NCBI GenBank assembly: GCA_018380115.1
Contig: JAGZUF010000002.1
Coordinates: 1-64,000, forward strand
DNA length: 64,000 bases
From: Oscillospiraceae bacterium
GTDB taxonomy: Bacteria; Bacillota; Clostridia; Oscillospirales; Ruminococcaceae
Reading direction: 5' to 3'
Positions 34,542 through 42,282 of this stretch are shown here, one piece after another. A program made the position numbers and the translations under genes. How positions within the stretch are numbered: the stretch's first letter is position 1; each line of letters starts with the position of its first letter. The notes beneath the pieces were generated by a model that was not told where the DNA came from, did not search any database, and saw only the letters and a list, made by a program, of their open reading frames with translations.

Positions 34542-35168
34542 ATGGACAGCATCATCATTGGCATTGCAGGGGGCACGGGCTCGGGAAAAACCACACTGAC
34601 GCGAAGGCTGAAAGAGCGCTTCGGTCAGGATGTATCCGTCATCAGCCACGACAATTACTATAAGCGCCACGACGAGCTGCCCTATGAAGAGCGGTGCAGG
34701 CTGAACTACGACCACCCGGACGCCTTCGACACCGATTTGATGGTGGAGCAGATCGGCGCTTTACGCCGCGGCGAGACCATCGCATGCCCGGTGTACGATT
34801 TCACGGTGCACAACCGCTCCAGCGAGACGCTGCTCATTGCGCCCACCAGCGTCATCGTGCTAGAGGGCATCCTCATTTTTGCAGATGAAAAGCTGCGCAG
34901 CCTGATGGACGTGAAAATTTTTGTAGACACAGACGCCGATGTGCGCATTTTGCGGCGTGTGGTGCGGGACGTAAAAAAGCGCGGCCGCAGCTTGGACAGC
35001 GTGGTAAAGCAGTACCTCACCACGGTAAAGCCCATGCACGAGCAGTTCGTAGAGCCTTCCAAACGCTATGCGGACATCATCGTGCCCGAAGGCGGCAAAA
35101 ATCTGGTGGCGCTGGATATGATTATCCGGCGCGTAGAGCATCACATCCGGCAGAACGGCGGGGCATAA
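34542..35168 (+). CDS. udk: Uridine kinase
   Basis: 208 residues, typical for Udk. It phosphorylates uridine and cytidine to the monophosphate with ATP or GTP (pyrimidine salvage). The Walker A IGIAGGTGSGKTTLT is at residues 6-20, DNYYK about 40, YDHPDAFD about 59, and the lid region VRDVKKRGRSLDSVVKQYL about 150-168. ATG 34542 follows GAAGG. A TATACT at 34494-34499 may be its -10. Followed directly by family-B repeat copy B1, which supplies a terminator. Confidence 0.95.
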   Translation: MDSIIIGIAGGTGSGKTTLTRRLKERFGQDVSVISHDNYYKRHDELPYEERCRLNYDHPDAFDTDLMVEQIGALRRGETIACPVYDFTVHNRSSETLLIAPTSVIVLEGILIFADEKLRSLMDVKIFVDTDADVRILRRVVRDVKKRGRSLDSVVKQYLTTVKPMHEQFVEPSKRYADIIVPEGGKNLVALDMIIRRVEHHIRQNGGA

Positions 35169-35181
35169 AGCCCCGCCGCCG

Positions 35182-35444
35182 GGCGCGCCGGCGCAAAAAA
35201 CCATCGCCCCTGAAAGGCAATTTTTGCGCACAGCTTCTTCCGGTTTCCCTGGCGGGCGCAAAAGGCGCCTGCGGAAAGCTTCCCTGCTCTGCATCAAAAA
35301 TTGCCGCTTTAGGGCCGCCGGGCAGTTTTGGTCCGGCGGTTTTGGATGAGCGGTGTGCGAAAAAGGCCCGGCAATCCTGACGGCTTGCCGGTTTTTTTGC
35401 GCGCATTGGGCGCCAAAACCGGCGCTTGCTTGCGCCAGCGCGCC
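35182..35444 (+). mobile_element. MITE-like repeat family B, copy B1
   Basis: 263 bp with imperfect terminal inverted repeats (about 22 bp; GGCGCGCCGGCGCAA at the left, TTGCGCCAGCGCGCC at the right). It contains the shared block CCTGAAAGGCAATTTTTGCG near the left and an intrinsic terminator (CCGGCAA ... TTGCCGG then TTTTTTT) near 35360-35396. No coding frame. Lies directly 3' of udk in the same orientation, as the other copies do to their upstream genes. Confidence 0.8.
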
Positions 35445-35497
35445 GTTCTCAGGCCCTTTTCCGGGCGGCAGCAGGCAGAATTTTTTCAAAAAGGCAC

Positions 35498-35528
35498 TTG
35501 ACTCTCACGCCGCGTCATAGTGTAACAT
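35498..35528 (+). promoter_or_regulatory. MerR-type promoter/operator of the TipA-like regulator
   Basis: TTGACT (35498-35503) and TAACAT (35523-35528) are separated by 19 bp, the over-long spacer of MerR-controlled promoters. A dyad ACTCTCACG / CGTCATAGT (35501-35521, 7 of 9 pairs) fills the spacer. It should bind the protein encoded just downstream. Confidence 0.75.
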
Positions 35529-35553
35529 CACCTGTGAAAGGAGGCCGCAGGCC

Positions 35554-36312
35554 ATGGAATACACCGTAAAACAGCTGGCCGGGCTGGCGGGCGTCTCTGT
35601 GCGCACGCTTCATTATTATGATGAAATAGGGCTTTTGCCGCCCGCGCGCGTCACGCAGGCCGGCTACCGGCTGTACGGCCCGGCACAGGTGGATGCGCTG
35701 CAGAGCATCCTGTTCTACCGCGCGCTGGGCATGCCGCTGGCACAGATACGCCCTTTGGCCGCTTTGCGCGGCGAGGCGCGCCTTGCCGCCCTGCGCGCGC
35801 ACCGCGCGGCGCTTCTGGCCCGGCGCGATGCGCTGGACAGCCTTCTTTCCACACTGGATAAAACCATTGAACGGGAAAAGGGAGGAGTTTCCATGCAGGA
35901 CACTGAAAAATTTGCCTGTTTTAAGCAGGCGCTGGTGCAAAAAAACGAGGCGCAGTACGGCGCTGAGGCGCGCAAGGCCTATGGCGAAGAGGCTGTGGAC
36001 GCCGCAAATGCCAGACTGATGGGCCTGAGCGAAGGGCAGTTTGCCCAAATGCAGGCCGCCGAGCAAAAGCTGTTTGGCCTGCTGCGCGAGGCCGTAAACC
36101 AAAACGCGGCGCCCGGCGGCAGCATGGGCCGGCAGGCCGCACAGCTTCACAAGGAATGGCTGTGCTTCACATGGCCGCACTATTCCGCGGCCGCGCACAA
36201 GGGCCTTGCCCGCCTGTATTTGCAGGACGAGCGCTTCACCGCATATTATGACAGCGCCGCAGGCGCAGGCGCCGCGCAGTTCCTATGCAGCGCCGTTGAG
36301 ACGAATGTATAA
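35554..36312 (+). CDS. MerR-family regulator with TipAS effector domain
   Basis: 252 residues. The N-terminal MerR helix-turn-helix EYTVKQLAGLAGVSVRTLHY with YDEIGLLPPARVTQAGYRLY is followed by a coiled dimerisation helix (about 80-112). The C-terminal TipAS-type domain (about 120-250, KEWLCFTWPHYSAAAHKGLA) in relatives binds thiopeptide or other lipophilic drugs. GAAAGGAGG precedes the ATG. Single-gene unit with an autoregulatory operator; no efflux gene is adjacent. Its terminator was split by the IS at 36330. Confidence 0.92.
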   Translation: MEYTVKQLAGLAGVSVRTLHYYDEIGLLPPARVTQAGYRLYGPAQVDALQSILFYRALGMPLAQIRPLAALRGEARLAALRAHRAALLARRDALDSLLSTLDKTIEREKGGVSMQDTEKFACFKQALVQKNEAQYGAEARKAYGEEAVDAANARLMGLSEGQFAQMQAAEQKLFGLLREAVNQNAAPGGSMGRQAAQLHKEWLCFTWPHYSAAAHKGLARLYLQDERFTAYYDSAAGAGAAQFLCSAVETNV

Positions 36313-36329
36313 GAAAACCGGGCGCAAAT
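36311..36329. terminator. Left arm of a terminator split by an IS
   Basis: AAGAAAACCGGGCGCAAAT at 36311-36329 is the inverted partner of AATTGCGCCCGGTTTTCTT at 37023-37042. Joined with one copy of the AAT loop they form a near-perfect stem, the original bidirectional terminator between the MerR gene and the convergent hydrolase gene. Confidence 0.75.
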
Positions 36330-36371
36330 TGTGAAGTAGTCAAGAGATAGTAGACAGAAAAAGCCGTGGAG

Positions 36372-36581
36372 TTAAGCCGTCTGTTCCAAACGAAAGGGGA
36401 CAGGCGGCTTTTTGCCGAGGAAACGCAAGGGACGGAGAAAGTTGAAATAATAGATAGTCTGAACAATAACGGCGGATAGATCATCATGCAGCCAATAGCG
36501 AAAATGAGAACGCAAAACGATTTTGAATCCGGCAAAGGTCAGATACAGCATGTTTTGAACTCTCTGCCTCAACTTGCGCAT
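36372..36581 (-). pseudogene. C-terminal remnant of IS3-family transposase OrfB
   Basis: The last ~35 residues (YYFNFLRPLRFLGKKPPVPF) match the typical tail of OrfB integrase-type transposases (YN-x-x-RPH-x-x-LG). The catalytic DDE domain is missing, and the upstream part of the frame does not read as transposase. A deletion has fused it near the end of OrfA. Confidence 0.7.
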
Positions 36582-36606
36582 ACAGTTGTTGAATCACTTT
36601 CTTTTG

Positions 36607-36939
36607 GCATCGCCCCTTTCCAGTTCGATGGATTTTTTTAACCGCAATACCTCCGCATCCCTTTTCAGCAGTTCCCGCTTGAGCAATTCAATCTGATATT
36701 CTAACTGCTCTTCTCGCGTTAATTCCTTCCGGCGTTCATATTTTGCCAGTGGATTTCCCGGCTTTTTCTGGTTTTCTAAAGCGCTCTCGCCACCCGATAA
36801 ATATTGCCGTTTCCATTTGCGGATATTTCCATCACTTATCCCTGTTTCTTTATGAAGTTTCAGGCGATTCCCCTGATAGATATCGCTTTACTATTTCCAG
36901 TTTTTCTTCCTTGCTGTGGAATGTATATTCCTTTCGCAT
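36607..36939 (-). pseudogene. IS3-family transposase OrfA, frameshifted
   Basis: ATG at 36939 with AAAGGCGG upstream reads MRKEYTFHSKEEKLEIVKRY and stops after about 29 codons near 36852. One frame over, HKETGISDGNIRKWKRQYLS continues with a basic coiled-coil C-terminus (EEQLEYQIELLKRELLKRDA) to a stop near 36607. The helix-turn-helix is interrupted by a single-base shift near 36870. Confidence 0.75.
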
Positions 36940-36971
36940 CTTTTCACCGCCTTTTTCTTAATTATAAAACA

Positions 36972-37009
36972 AAAGATAGGAGACACGCTTTTTTGTGTCT
37001 CCTATCTTT
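36972..37009. repeat. Perfect hairpin in the right end of the IS
   Basis: AAAGATAGGAGACAC / GTGTCTCCTATCTTT, 15 bp perfect stem around GCTTTTTT. It lies between the right inverted end and OrfA and may act as a terminator shielding the element from outside transcription. Confidence 0.7.
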
Positions 37010-37064
37010 ATATCACTTCACAAATTGCGCCCGGTTTTCTTCCGTGCTCTTTTTATATGGGAGC

Positions 37065-39188
37065 TCACCCCAGGAAATTACTAATCCATGTCTGGGCCAC
37101 ATACATACCATTCGTACCAGAAGCACATACCAGCATCCATGCCATCAAGATAGAGCTTACAAATGTCCCAACCCAAATATTTTTTGTAATCTGATAAGCT
37201 TTTCGACTGACAAAAGTCATAATCGGCAAATAGATAATTGCCCCATAAGTCAACATAAACGATGTAATGGATTTGCCCGGCATAATTGCAGAATAATCAA
37301 CAATATGTGTAATACCACACAACAACCAAACACCAGCTACTGTAATAGCCACATTGATTAAGGCATCAACATTTGGCCTTCTATTGCCCGATGTGACATC
37401 CGCTAAGTAGTTACTCGTGATATTCGTAATGAGCATAAATGGAAGCGCCAACAAAGCATATCGAACTACAATTAGCCATTGGTCTGCTGTGAGCGGAGAG
37501 AACTGAATCTGCCAGATACGGAAATCCTGATAGAACAAATATTGGACAATAGCCATCAGCAAATAGCCCACAAAAATGAATACTGCAGAAATGCCCAAAC
37601 ACTTTATAATATTCTTAAAACCAAAAGTGAAATTCTCTTTAACAAATGTCTTAAAGCTATTTCCACACTTTGTCACCAGTAAGTAAATTATGGTCAATAT
37701 GATGCCAGCTAACGCGAGCCACTCTAAGAAATAGAATGGAGACCAACAGGTAATCATCAACGGGAAGAATCCATTGCTATTAAAAGTAATAATTTGTTTA
37801 CCTGCATTCGTTAGATAAATGGCCAGGCCATTCAGGACGATTGTTCCAACAATGACAATGATATTTCCCATTTTCACATTATGCGTGGGTGCTATTGTCT
37901 GGCGAGCTGCAAGACAGGGCTTATATTTAACAGTCATTGTCATCAACTTAATAATGGGGAACAGAGTGGCAAGCATGGCAAGCATGGCAAAGAAATTGAG
38001 AAACTCACGATAATAGAATGTCATGCCAGAAGGAATAGCTGCTGTAGAAACATCTGCATTCAGCACCTGATTGAAATAATCAATGACCATTGCTGTTGTA
38101 TTACTTGATACCAATTCTTTTGCATGTGTCTCTTTTGCAAGTAATACCGTGCGTAAGGTACGTGCCTGAATAGCTGAAGCCAGTTCTTGATTGGCCGAAG
38201 CTGTATCCTCACGGAATGTGCCAATAATCTGACTCGTCCCATTATTATCGTCTACAGAATAATATGCCCCTTGAACGACCTCGTCACTTGACGGGATATA
38301 CCATGCATTCTTTACATCATCGGAGGTGTTGAATCCAACATAGCTGTAATCAAATGTTCCGTTTATAATGCAAAGGTTCACTTGACAGTTACGCGTTACT
38401 TCGTGTCCTGCCACTGTAACAACAGCAGTGGGGTTAACGTATTGTGCAGTAGAGCCAATGAGGCATGCGCCTTTAATCATTGTATTATAATTTTCTTCCT
38501 GCTGAGCTTTAAAAACCTCATAGCTTTTCAATTCAGAGGCATCTAACCGCTCATTTGCTATGACATCCGCATCAATAAGAAGATCTTCTTCCGAAATGTC
38601 AACACCAAAGTCTTCGTGCAGTACCGTCAACATGATATCATTGAATGTATAATATCCACAGTCCATCAATGCGGCATAACCAGAACGACGGGAACCCTGC
38701 GAATGCCCCATCACACCAATATTTTCTTGATCTACAAATTTTAGAGTACGCACAAAGTTAACAGCATCTAGGCATCCCATTGGTGTAGCAAAAATATCAT
38801 ATTCCAGCACACCTTGGTCATTTTCGTTATACACAGGCGTCTCGCTTGCACCGGAACCATACGCGTTTATGTTAAATACCACATAGTTGCGTTTTGCAAG
38901 TTCTTCCGCAAAGCTGCGCAGCTGATAATTGATATTACCCGCACCCGGTACAATTACAACTGCTGGATATGAATCCTCGTCCGTTGTTCCAACAGGATAA
39001 TATAATTCTCCCTCTAGGGTGGCTCCACGCGCATCAATTTTTATTTTTTCTACTTTGATGCGTCCCATGTCTGTAGAAATAAGCTGGGCAAAAAAACTTA
39101 ATAAAATTGCAACTGACACAAGGACAGCTAATACTCTTTTACAGCCGATAGCTGTGTCCAAGCTAAACTTGCTTTTAGTCTCAGTCAT
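37065..39188 (-). CDS. Alpha/beta hydrolase fused to a membrane domain (paralogue 2)
   Basis: 707 residues. Signal-anchor about 18-40, hydrolase domain about 50-330 (AVVIVPGAGNINYQ; nucleophile elbow GVMGHSQGSRRSG), then about eight membrane helices from ~395. Same architecture as 5533-7428 but clearly diverged. Visibly richer in A and T than its neighbours, with AT-ending codons, suggesting transfer. An IS remnant abuts its 3' end. ATG at 39188 is used; GTG at 39197, closer to AAAAGGAG, is possible. Substrate unknown. It lies 64 bases after the PfkB kinase gene and could be co-transcribed. Confidence 0.85.
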   Translation of the reverse strand: MTETKSKFSLDTAIGCKRVLAVLVSVAILLSFFAQLISTDMGRIKVEKIKIDARGATLEGELYYPVGTTDEDSYPAVVIVPGAGNINYQLRSFAEELAKRNYVVFNINAYGSGASETPVYNENDQGVLEYDIFATPMGCLDAVNFVRTLKFVDQENIGVMGHSQGSRRSGYAALMDCGYYTFNDIMLTVLHEDFGVDISEEDLLIDADVIANERLDASELKSYEVFKAQQEENYNTMIKGACLIGSTAQYVNPTAVVTVAGHEVTRNCQVNLCIINGTFDYSYVGFNTSDDVKNAWYIPSSDEVVQGAYYSVDDNNGTSQIIGTFREDTASANQELASAIQARTLRTVLLAKETHAKELVSSNTTAMVIDYFNQVLNADVSTAAIPSGMTFYYREFLNFFAMLAMLATLFPIIKLMTMTVKYKPCLAARQTIAPTHNVKMGNIIVIVGTIVLNGLAIYLTNAGKQIITFNSNGFFPLMITCWSPFYFLEWLALAGIILTIIYLLVTKCGNSFKTFVKENFTFGFKNIIKCLGISAVFIFVGYLLMAIVQYLFYQDFRIWQIQFSPLTADQWLIVVRYALLALPFMLITNITSNYLADVTSGNRRPNVDALINVAITVAGVWLLCGITHIVDYSAIMPGKSITSFMLTYGAIIYLPIMTFVSRKAYQITKNIWVGTFVSSILMAWMLVCASGTNGMYVAQTWISNFLG

Positions 39189-39252
39189 AGATTCCACATC
39201 TCCTTTTCACCAATATTGTACTTATTTATTATACAAATACTCCCCGTTCCTT

Positions 39253-40224
39253 TTATACCTCACCTTCCCTTACCTCTTTTAAAATCTCTTTTTTATCCGG
39301 CAGCGCCGGTATTGCCCCAATTTTAGAGGCTGTCAGGCTGCCTGCCGTACAGCCTAAATGAAGAAGCCTTACGGCCTCCTGCTCCGGCATGGAAGCCAGC
39401 GCTGCCTTCTCCTTACCTGCCAGCGCCGCCAATATCGTGCCCAGAAATGCGTCGCCCGCGCCGGTGGTGTCGGCCACCGCCACAGGCAGGGCCTCTGCCC
39501 TGCCCAGCAGGCCGGAAGCGTTTGCGGCCAGCGCGCCGCGCGCACCGCACGACACCAGAACCAGCGCACCGCACCGCTTCGCCAGTTCCGCCGCGCCCTG
39601 TGCGGCATTTTCTTTTTCTAAAAGGAAAGCCACCTCCTCTTCGGAAAGCTTGACAATATCGGCAAGCTGCATCCCTTCTTCAAATGCGCGCCGTGCCTGT
39701 GCGGCCTCCGGCCAGAGAAACGGCCGGTAATTTGGGTCAAAGCTGACAAGCAGCCCCATTTTTTTCGCCCGCTGCGCTGCACGAAGCACAGCGCCGCGCG
39801 CAGGTTCATCAGTAAGCGACACCCCGCTGAAGTGATATATCCCGCACCCCTCCAGCGCCTCGTTTGGAATATCTGCATCAGCCAGGAGGATATCTGCACC
39901 CGGTTTTCTATAGAAGGTAAAGCTGCGGTCATTTCTTTCATCTAAGTCTACAAAGGCCAGCGTGGTGCGTGCCTGTGCCGTGCGGCTGATAAAGCGCGTG
40001 TCAATTCCTGCGGCCAGCATACTCTCAATCAGAAATGTGCCGAAGTTATCGCTGCCCACCACAGAGCACAGACGCGCTTTTATACCCAGCTTTGCCGCCA
40101 TTGCCAGCACATTGGCAGGCGCCCCGCCCGGGTTGCGCGCATAAAGCAGCTGCCCTTGTGAAGATGTGCCGCACGGCGTAAAGTCTATCAGCAGCTCGCC
40201 TGCTGCACAAATGCCTTTTCTCAT
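39253..40224 (-). CDS. PfkB-family carbohydrate kinase, fructokinase-like
   Basis: 323 residues. PfkB signatures: GGAPANVLAMAAKLG (about 34-48) and DTTGAGDAFLGTILAAL (about 245-261) with the catalytic Asp in GAGD. GELLIDFTPCG at the N-terminus is typical of fructokinases. AAGAGGGGGG precedes the ATG at 40224. Divergent from a LacI regulator; both promoters carry related operators, so it is probably induced by the sugar the regulator senses, perhaps fructose or sucrose. Confidence 0.92.
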   Translation of the reverse strand: MRKGICAAGELLIDFTPCGTSSQGQLLYARNPGGAPANVLAMAAKLGIKARLCSVVGSDNFGTFLIESMLAAGIDTRFISRTAQARTTLAFVDLDERNDRSFTFYRKPGADILLADADIPNEALEGCGIYHFSGVSLTDEPARGAVLRAAQRAKKMGLLVSFDPNYRPFLWPEAAQARRAFEEGMQLADIVKLSEEEVAFLLEKENAAQGAAELAKRCGALVLVSCGARGALAANASGLLGRAEALPVAVADTTGAGDAFLGTILAALAGKEKAALASMPEQEAVRLLHLGCTAGSLTASKIGAIPALPDKKEILKEVREGEV

Positions 40225-40261
40225 ATGTTCCCCCCTCTTGCTCAAACGCAGTTAAACCATT

Positions 40262-40319
40262 GCGCAACCGATTAACTACATCTGTAAAAAGAATATCACA
40301 TCAAATCTCCCTTTTTCAA
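40262..40319 (-). promoter_or_regulatory. Promoter and LacI-type operator of the PfkB gene
   Basis: Minus strand TTGAAA (40314-40319), 18 bp, TATTCT (40290-40295). The operator GCGCAACCGATTAAC (40262-40276, plus-strand reading) lies at about +8 and shares the CGATTAAC half-site with the operator at 40363. A repressor there would block transcription. Confidence 0.65.
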
Positions 40320-40362
40320 TGCCACAAATCACCAAAGAAAAATGCCGATTTTTGTACAAAAC

Positions 40363-40422
40363 GTTTAATCGATTAACTGTGCCGGGGAAAAGCTTGCTTT
40401 TTCCTGGCCATGCCCCTAGAAT
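40363..40422 (+). promoter_or_regulatory. LacI-type operator and promoter of the regulator gene
   Basis: GTTTAATCGATTAAC (40363-40377) is a near-perfect palindrome centred on ATCGAT, the usual LacI/GalR form. It lies directly before TTGCTT (40394-40399), 17 bp, TAGAAT (40417-40422). Confidence 0.72.
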
Positions 40423-40493
40423 AAAAAATAACGTACATTACGTGGCGGGCGCCATCTGCCCGCCACGGCAGGCAGGGAGTTGAAGCGGGTATC

Positions 40494-41504
40494 GTGAAAA
40501 AAAGCAGTATGGCCGATGTGGCGCGCCTGGCAGGTGTTTCCACGGCGACGGTGAGCCATGTTATCAACCGCAGCAGGTTTGTGTCAGATGAGGTTACGCA
40601 GCGGGTGGAAAGCGCCATCCGCCGGCTGAATTATATTCCAAACCAAATGGCACGAAACCTGAAAACCGGGCGAAACCATACAGTGCTGTTTATTGTGCCG
40701 GATATTGCCAACAGCTTTTTTTCCACGGCTATCGAAGCAGTAGAAAGCGTACTGGTGGGCGCGGGCTACCGCCTGGTAATTGCCAACACAAAAGAAGACC
40801 TGGCCCGTGAAACTGTGCACCTGCAGGGGGCCGGCAACGGCACAATAGACGGCCTTTTGCTGGCCAGCACTGCCGGACGGTGGGAGCAGATATCTGCTTT
40901 GCTTCCCGCCGGCCTGCCCACTGTGCTGGTGGACCGCGTTTTTCCGCATGCAGGCAGCAGCGTCTGTGTGGACAGCGGCGGCGCTTTGCGGCAGGCTGTG
41001 GAAACACTGGCTGCACAGGGGCATGCCCGCATTGGCTTTATTTCAGGCCTTGCAAGGCTTTCTTCCACCAAAGAACGCCTTGCCGCCTACAGGCAGGCAA
41101 TGGCTGACTGCGGCCTGCCCGTGGAGGAGGGCTTTGTTCAAACCGGCGATTCCATGCGCGGCAGCAGCCCGCAATGCTGTGAAAAGCTTCTGGCGCTTGG
41201 CTGCACCGCCATTATTGTTTCCAACGGTGTAATGGCAAGCGACGTTGCATATTACTGCTTGCAGCACAGCGCGCAGGCTTCCATTGTGGGATATGTGGAT
41301 TCTCCGCTTCAAAGCCGGATGGAGCCTTACTCTGCTTCTGTCTGCCTGCCCACAGAAGAATTGGGCAGGCGCGCGGGCGAAGAGATACTGCGGCTGATGG
41401 CCCAGCCCTCTGCCGCACCGCAGGCCATCCGCCTGCCTGCCCTTTTCAAAGGGGCGCCCATGCCGCATGCAGCTGTGAACGTGCCAAAATCAAAACGATT
41501 ATAA
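40494..41504 (+). CDS. LacI-family transcriptional repressor
   Basis: 336 residues. N-terminal helix-turn-helix and hinge MADVARLAGVSTATVSHVIN (residues 6-25) and NYIPNQMARNLKTGR, then a periplasmic-binding-protein-like sensor domain (VLFIVPDIANSFFSTAIEAV; GFISGLARLSSTKER). GTG start at 40494 has only a weak GGGAG site. Divergent from PfkB, with palindromic operators at both promoters. Effector is likely a sugar or sugar phosphate. Confidence 0.94.
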   Translation: MKKSSMADVARLAGVSTATVSHVINRSRFVSDEVTQRVESAIRRLNYIPNQMARNLKTGRNHTVLFIVPDIANSFFSTAIEAVESVLVGAGYRLVIANTKEDLARETVHLQGAGNGTIDGLLLASTAGRWEQISALLPAGLPTVLVDRVFPHAGSSVCVDSGGALRQAVETLAAQGHARIGFISGLARLSSTKERLAAYRQAMADCGLPVEEGFVQTGDSMRGSSPQCCEKLLALGCTAIIVSNGVMASDVAYYCLQHSAQASIVGYVDSPLQSRMEPYSASVCLPTEELGRRAGEEILRLMAQPSAAPQAIRLPALFKGAPMPHAAVNVPKSKRL

Positions 41505-41629
41505 AAAACAGGATGAAGGCGTATGGAATGTAAGAGTGTGCTGCTTGTGCAAGCAGCCGGCACTGGCCGGTCGCTTGCGAAATGATGGCGGTGGTGCTTT
41601 TTCCGCCAGGGGCCGGCCCCGGCCATTCT

Positions 41630-41874
41630 AAGAGCCAAGCCTCCCCAGCCAGGCCGGGGGCTGTGTTCGCCCTAGAAGGGCCTCATACCGGCAAAACCTC
41701 TCAAGAAAATCCACCGATTGCATCGCCTGCTCCGCCACCTGCAAGCGTGCCTTTCTTTTCAAGATTAGCTTTTTGCTAAGCGCAACATTTCCATTTGGTT
41801 CCTGCTTTACTCAAAGCTTGAAGCAAAAGCTTTTTTACTCTCTCCGGCAGAGCTGGGGGCCTATATCGCTAAAG
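41630..41874. repeat. Dispersed repeat family A, copy A2 (diverged)
   Basis: About 245 bp, same order of blocks as A1 and A3 but with many substitutions (GGGCCTCATACCGGCAAAACCTC, ATCCACCGATTGCATC, CAAGATTAG, AAAAGCTTTTTTACTC). Terminal hairpin CTCCGGC/GCTGGGG keeps pairing although the bases differ from A3. Directly followed by A3 in the same orientation. Confidence 0.72.
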
Positions 41875-41907
41875 CATAAAGTCAGGCCCCCGGCAAAGCC
41901 TGGGGCT

Positions 41908-42138
41908 TGCGTAAGCCCTGAAAGGGCATACTGCCGGCAAGCCTCTCAAGAGGCGCTGAAAAAATCCGCCGCCTGCATCACTTGCCCTGCGGCCCGTAAA
42001 CGGGCGCCATTTGGCCAAGATTATTTTTCTGGCAATCGTAAAGTTGTTCATCTCTTCCCGCTTCGCTCGATGCTGGAAGCGAAAGCTTTTTTACTCTCCC
42101 CAGCTCTGCTGGGGGGTGTCATTTCGCTAAAGCATACA
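41908..42138. repeat. Dispersed repeat family A, copy A3
   Basis: About 230 bp nearly identical to 1-230. Head-to-tail with A2, separated by a short dyad CAGGCCCCCGGCAAAGCCTG. Same tail TTTCGCTAAAGCATAC. No reading frame conserved. Together A2 and A3 fill most of the 780-base gap between the LacI and histidine-kinase genes. Confidence 0.82.
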
Positions 42139-42142
42139 ACAG

Positions 42143-42180
42143 AAAAGGCCCGGCAGTCCGTTAGGACCGCCGGGCCTTTT
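42143..42180. terminator. Bidirectional terminator after the histidine kinase gene
   Basis: Stem AAAAGGCCCGGC / GCCGGGCCTTTT with an inner AGTCC/GGACC-like pairing, about 100 bases past the kinase stop. Symmetric A and T runs. Confidence 0.82.
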
Positions 42181-42282
42181 GACTGTGCCGAACGGCACAT
42201 TCGCCCGCTCAAAGCCGGTGCTTTTCTGCGTCAGCGCGCCGCACATGCGGTTTTTTCTCATTGCGCTTCGCTTCCATATGTA

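Larger units (their letters stand above)
36330..37022 (-). mobile_element. Decayed IS3-family (IS150-like) insertion sequence
   Basis: 693 bp bounded by inverted ends TGTGAAGT...ACTTCACA, with the match continuing into AGATAG/GACA, and flanked by a 3-bp AAT duplication. On the minus strand it holds a frameshifted OrfA and a short C-terminal OrfB fragment; most of OrfB with the DDE centre is deleted, so it cannot move by itself. It lies in the loop of an old terminator. Confidence 0.82.

Noticed and set aside
41630..42180. CRISPR array in the tandem repeat region
   Set aside because: Only two long diverged units with no short direct repeats or spacers, and no cas gene in the window.
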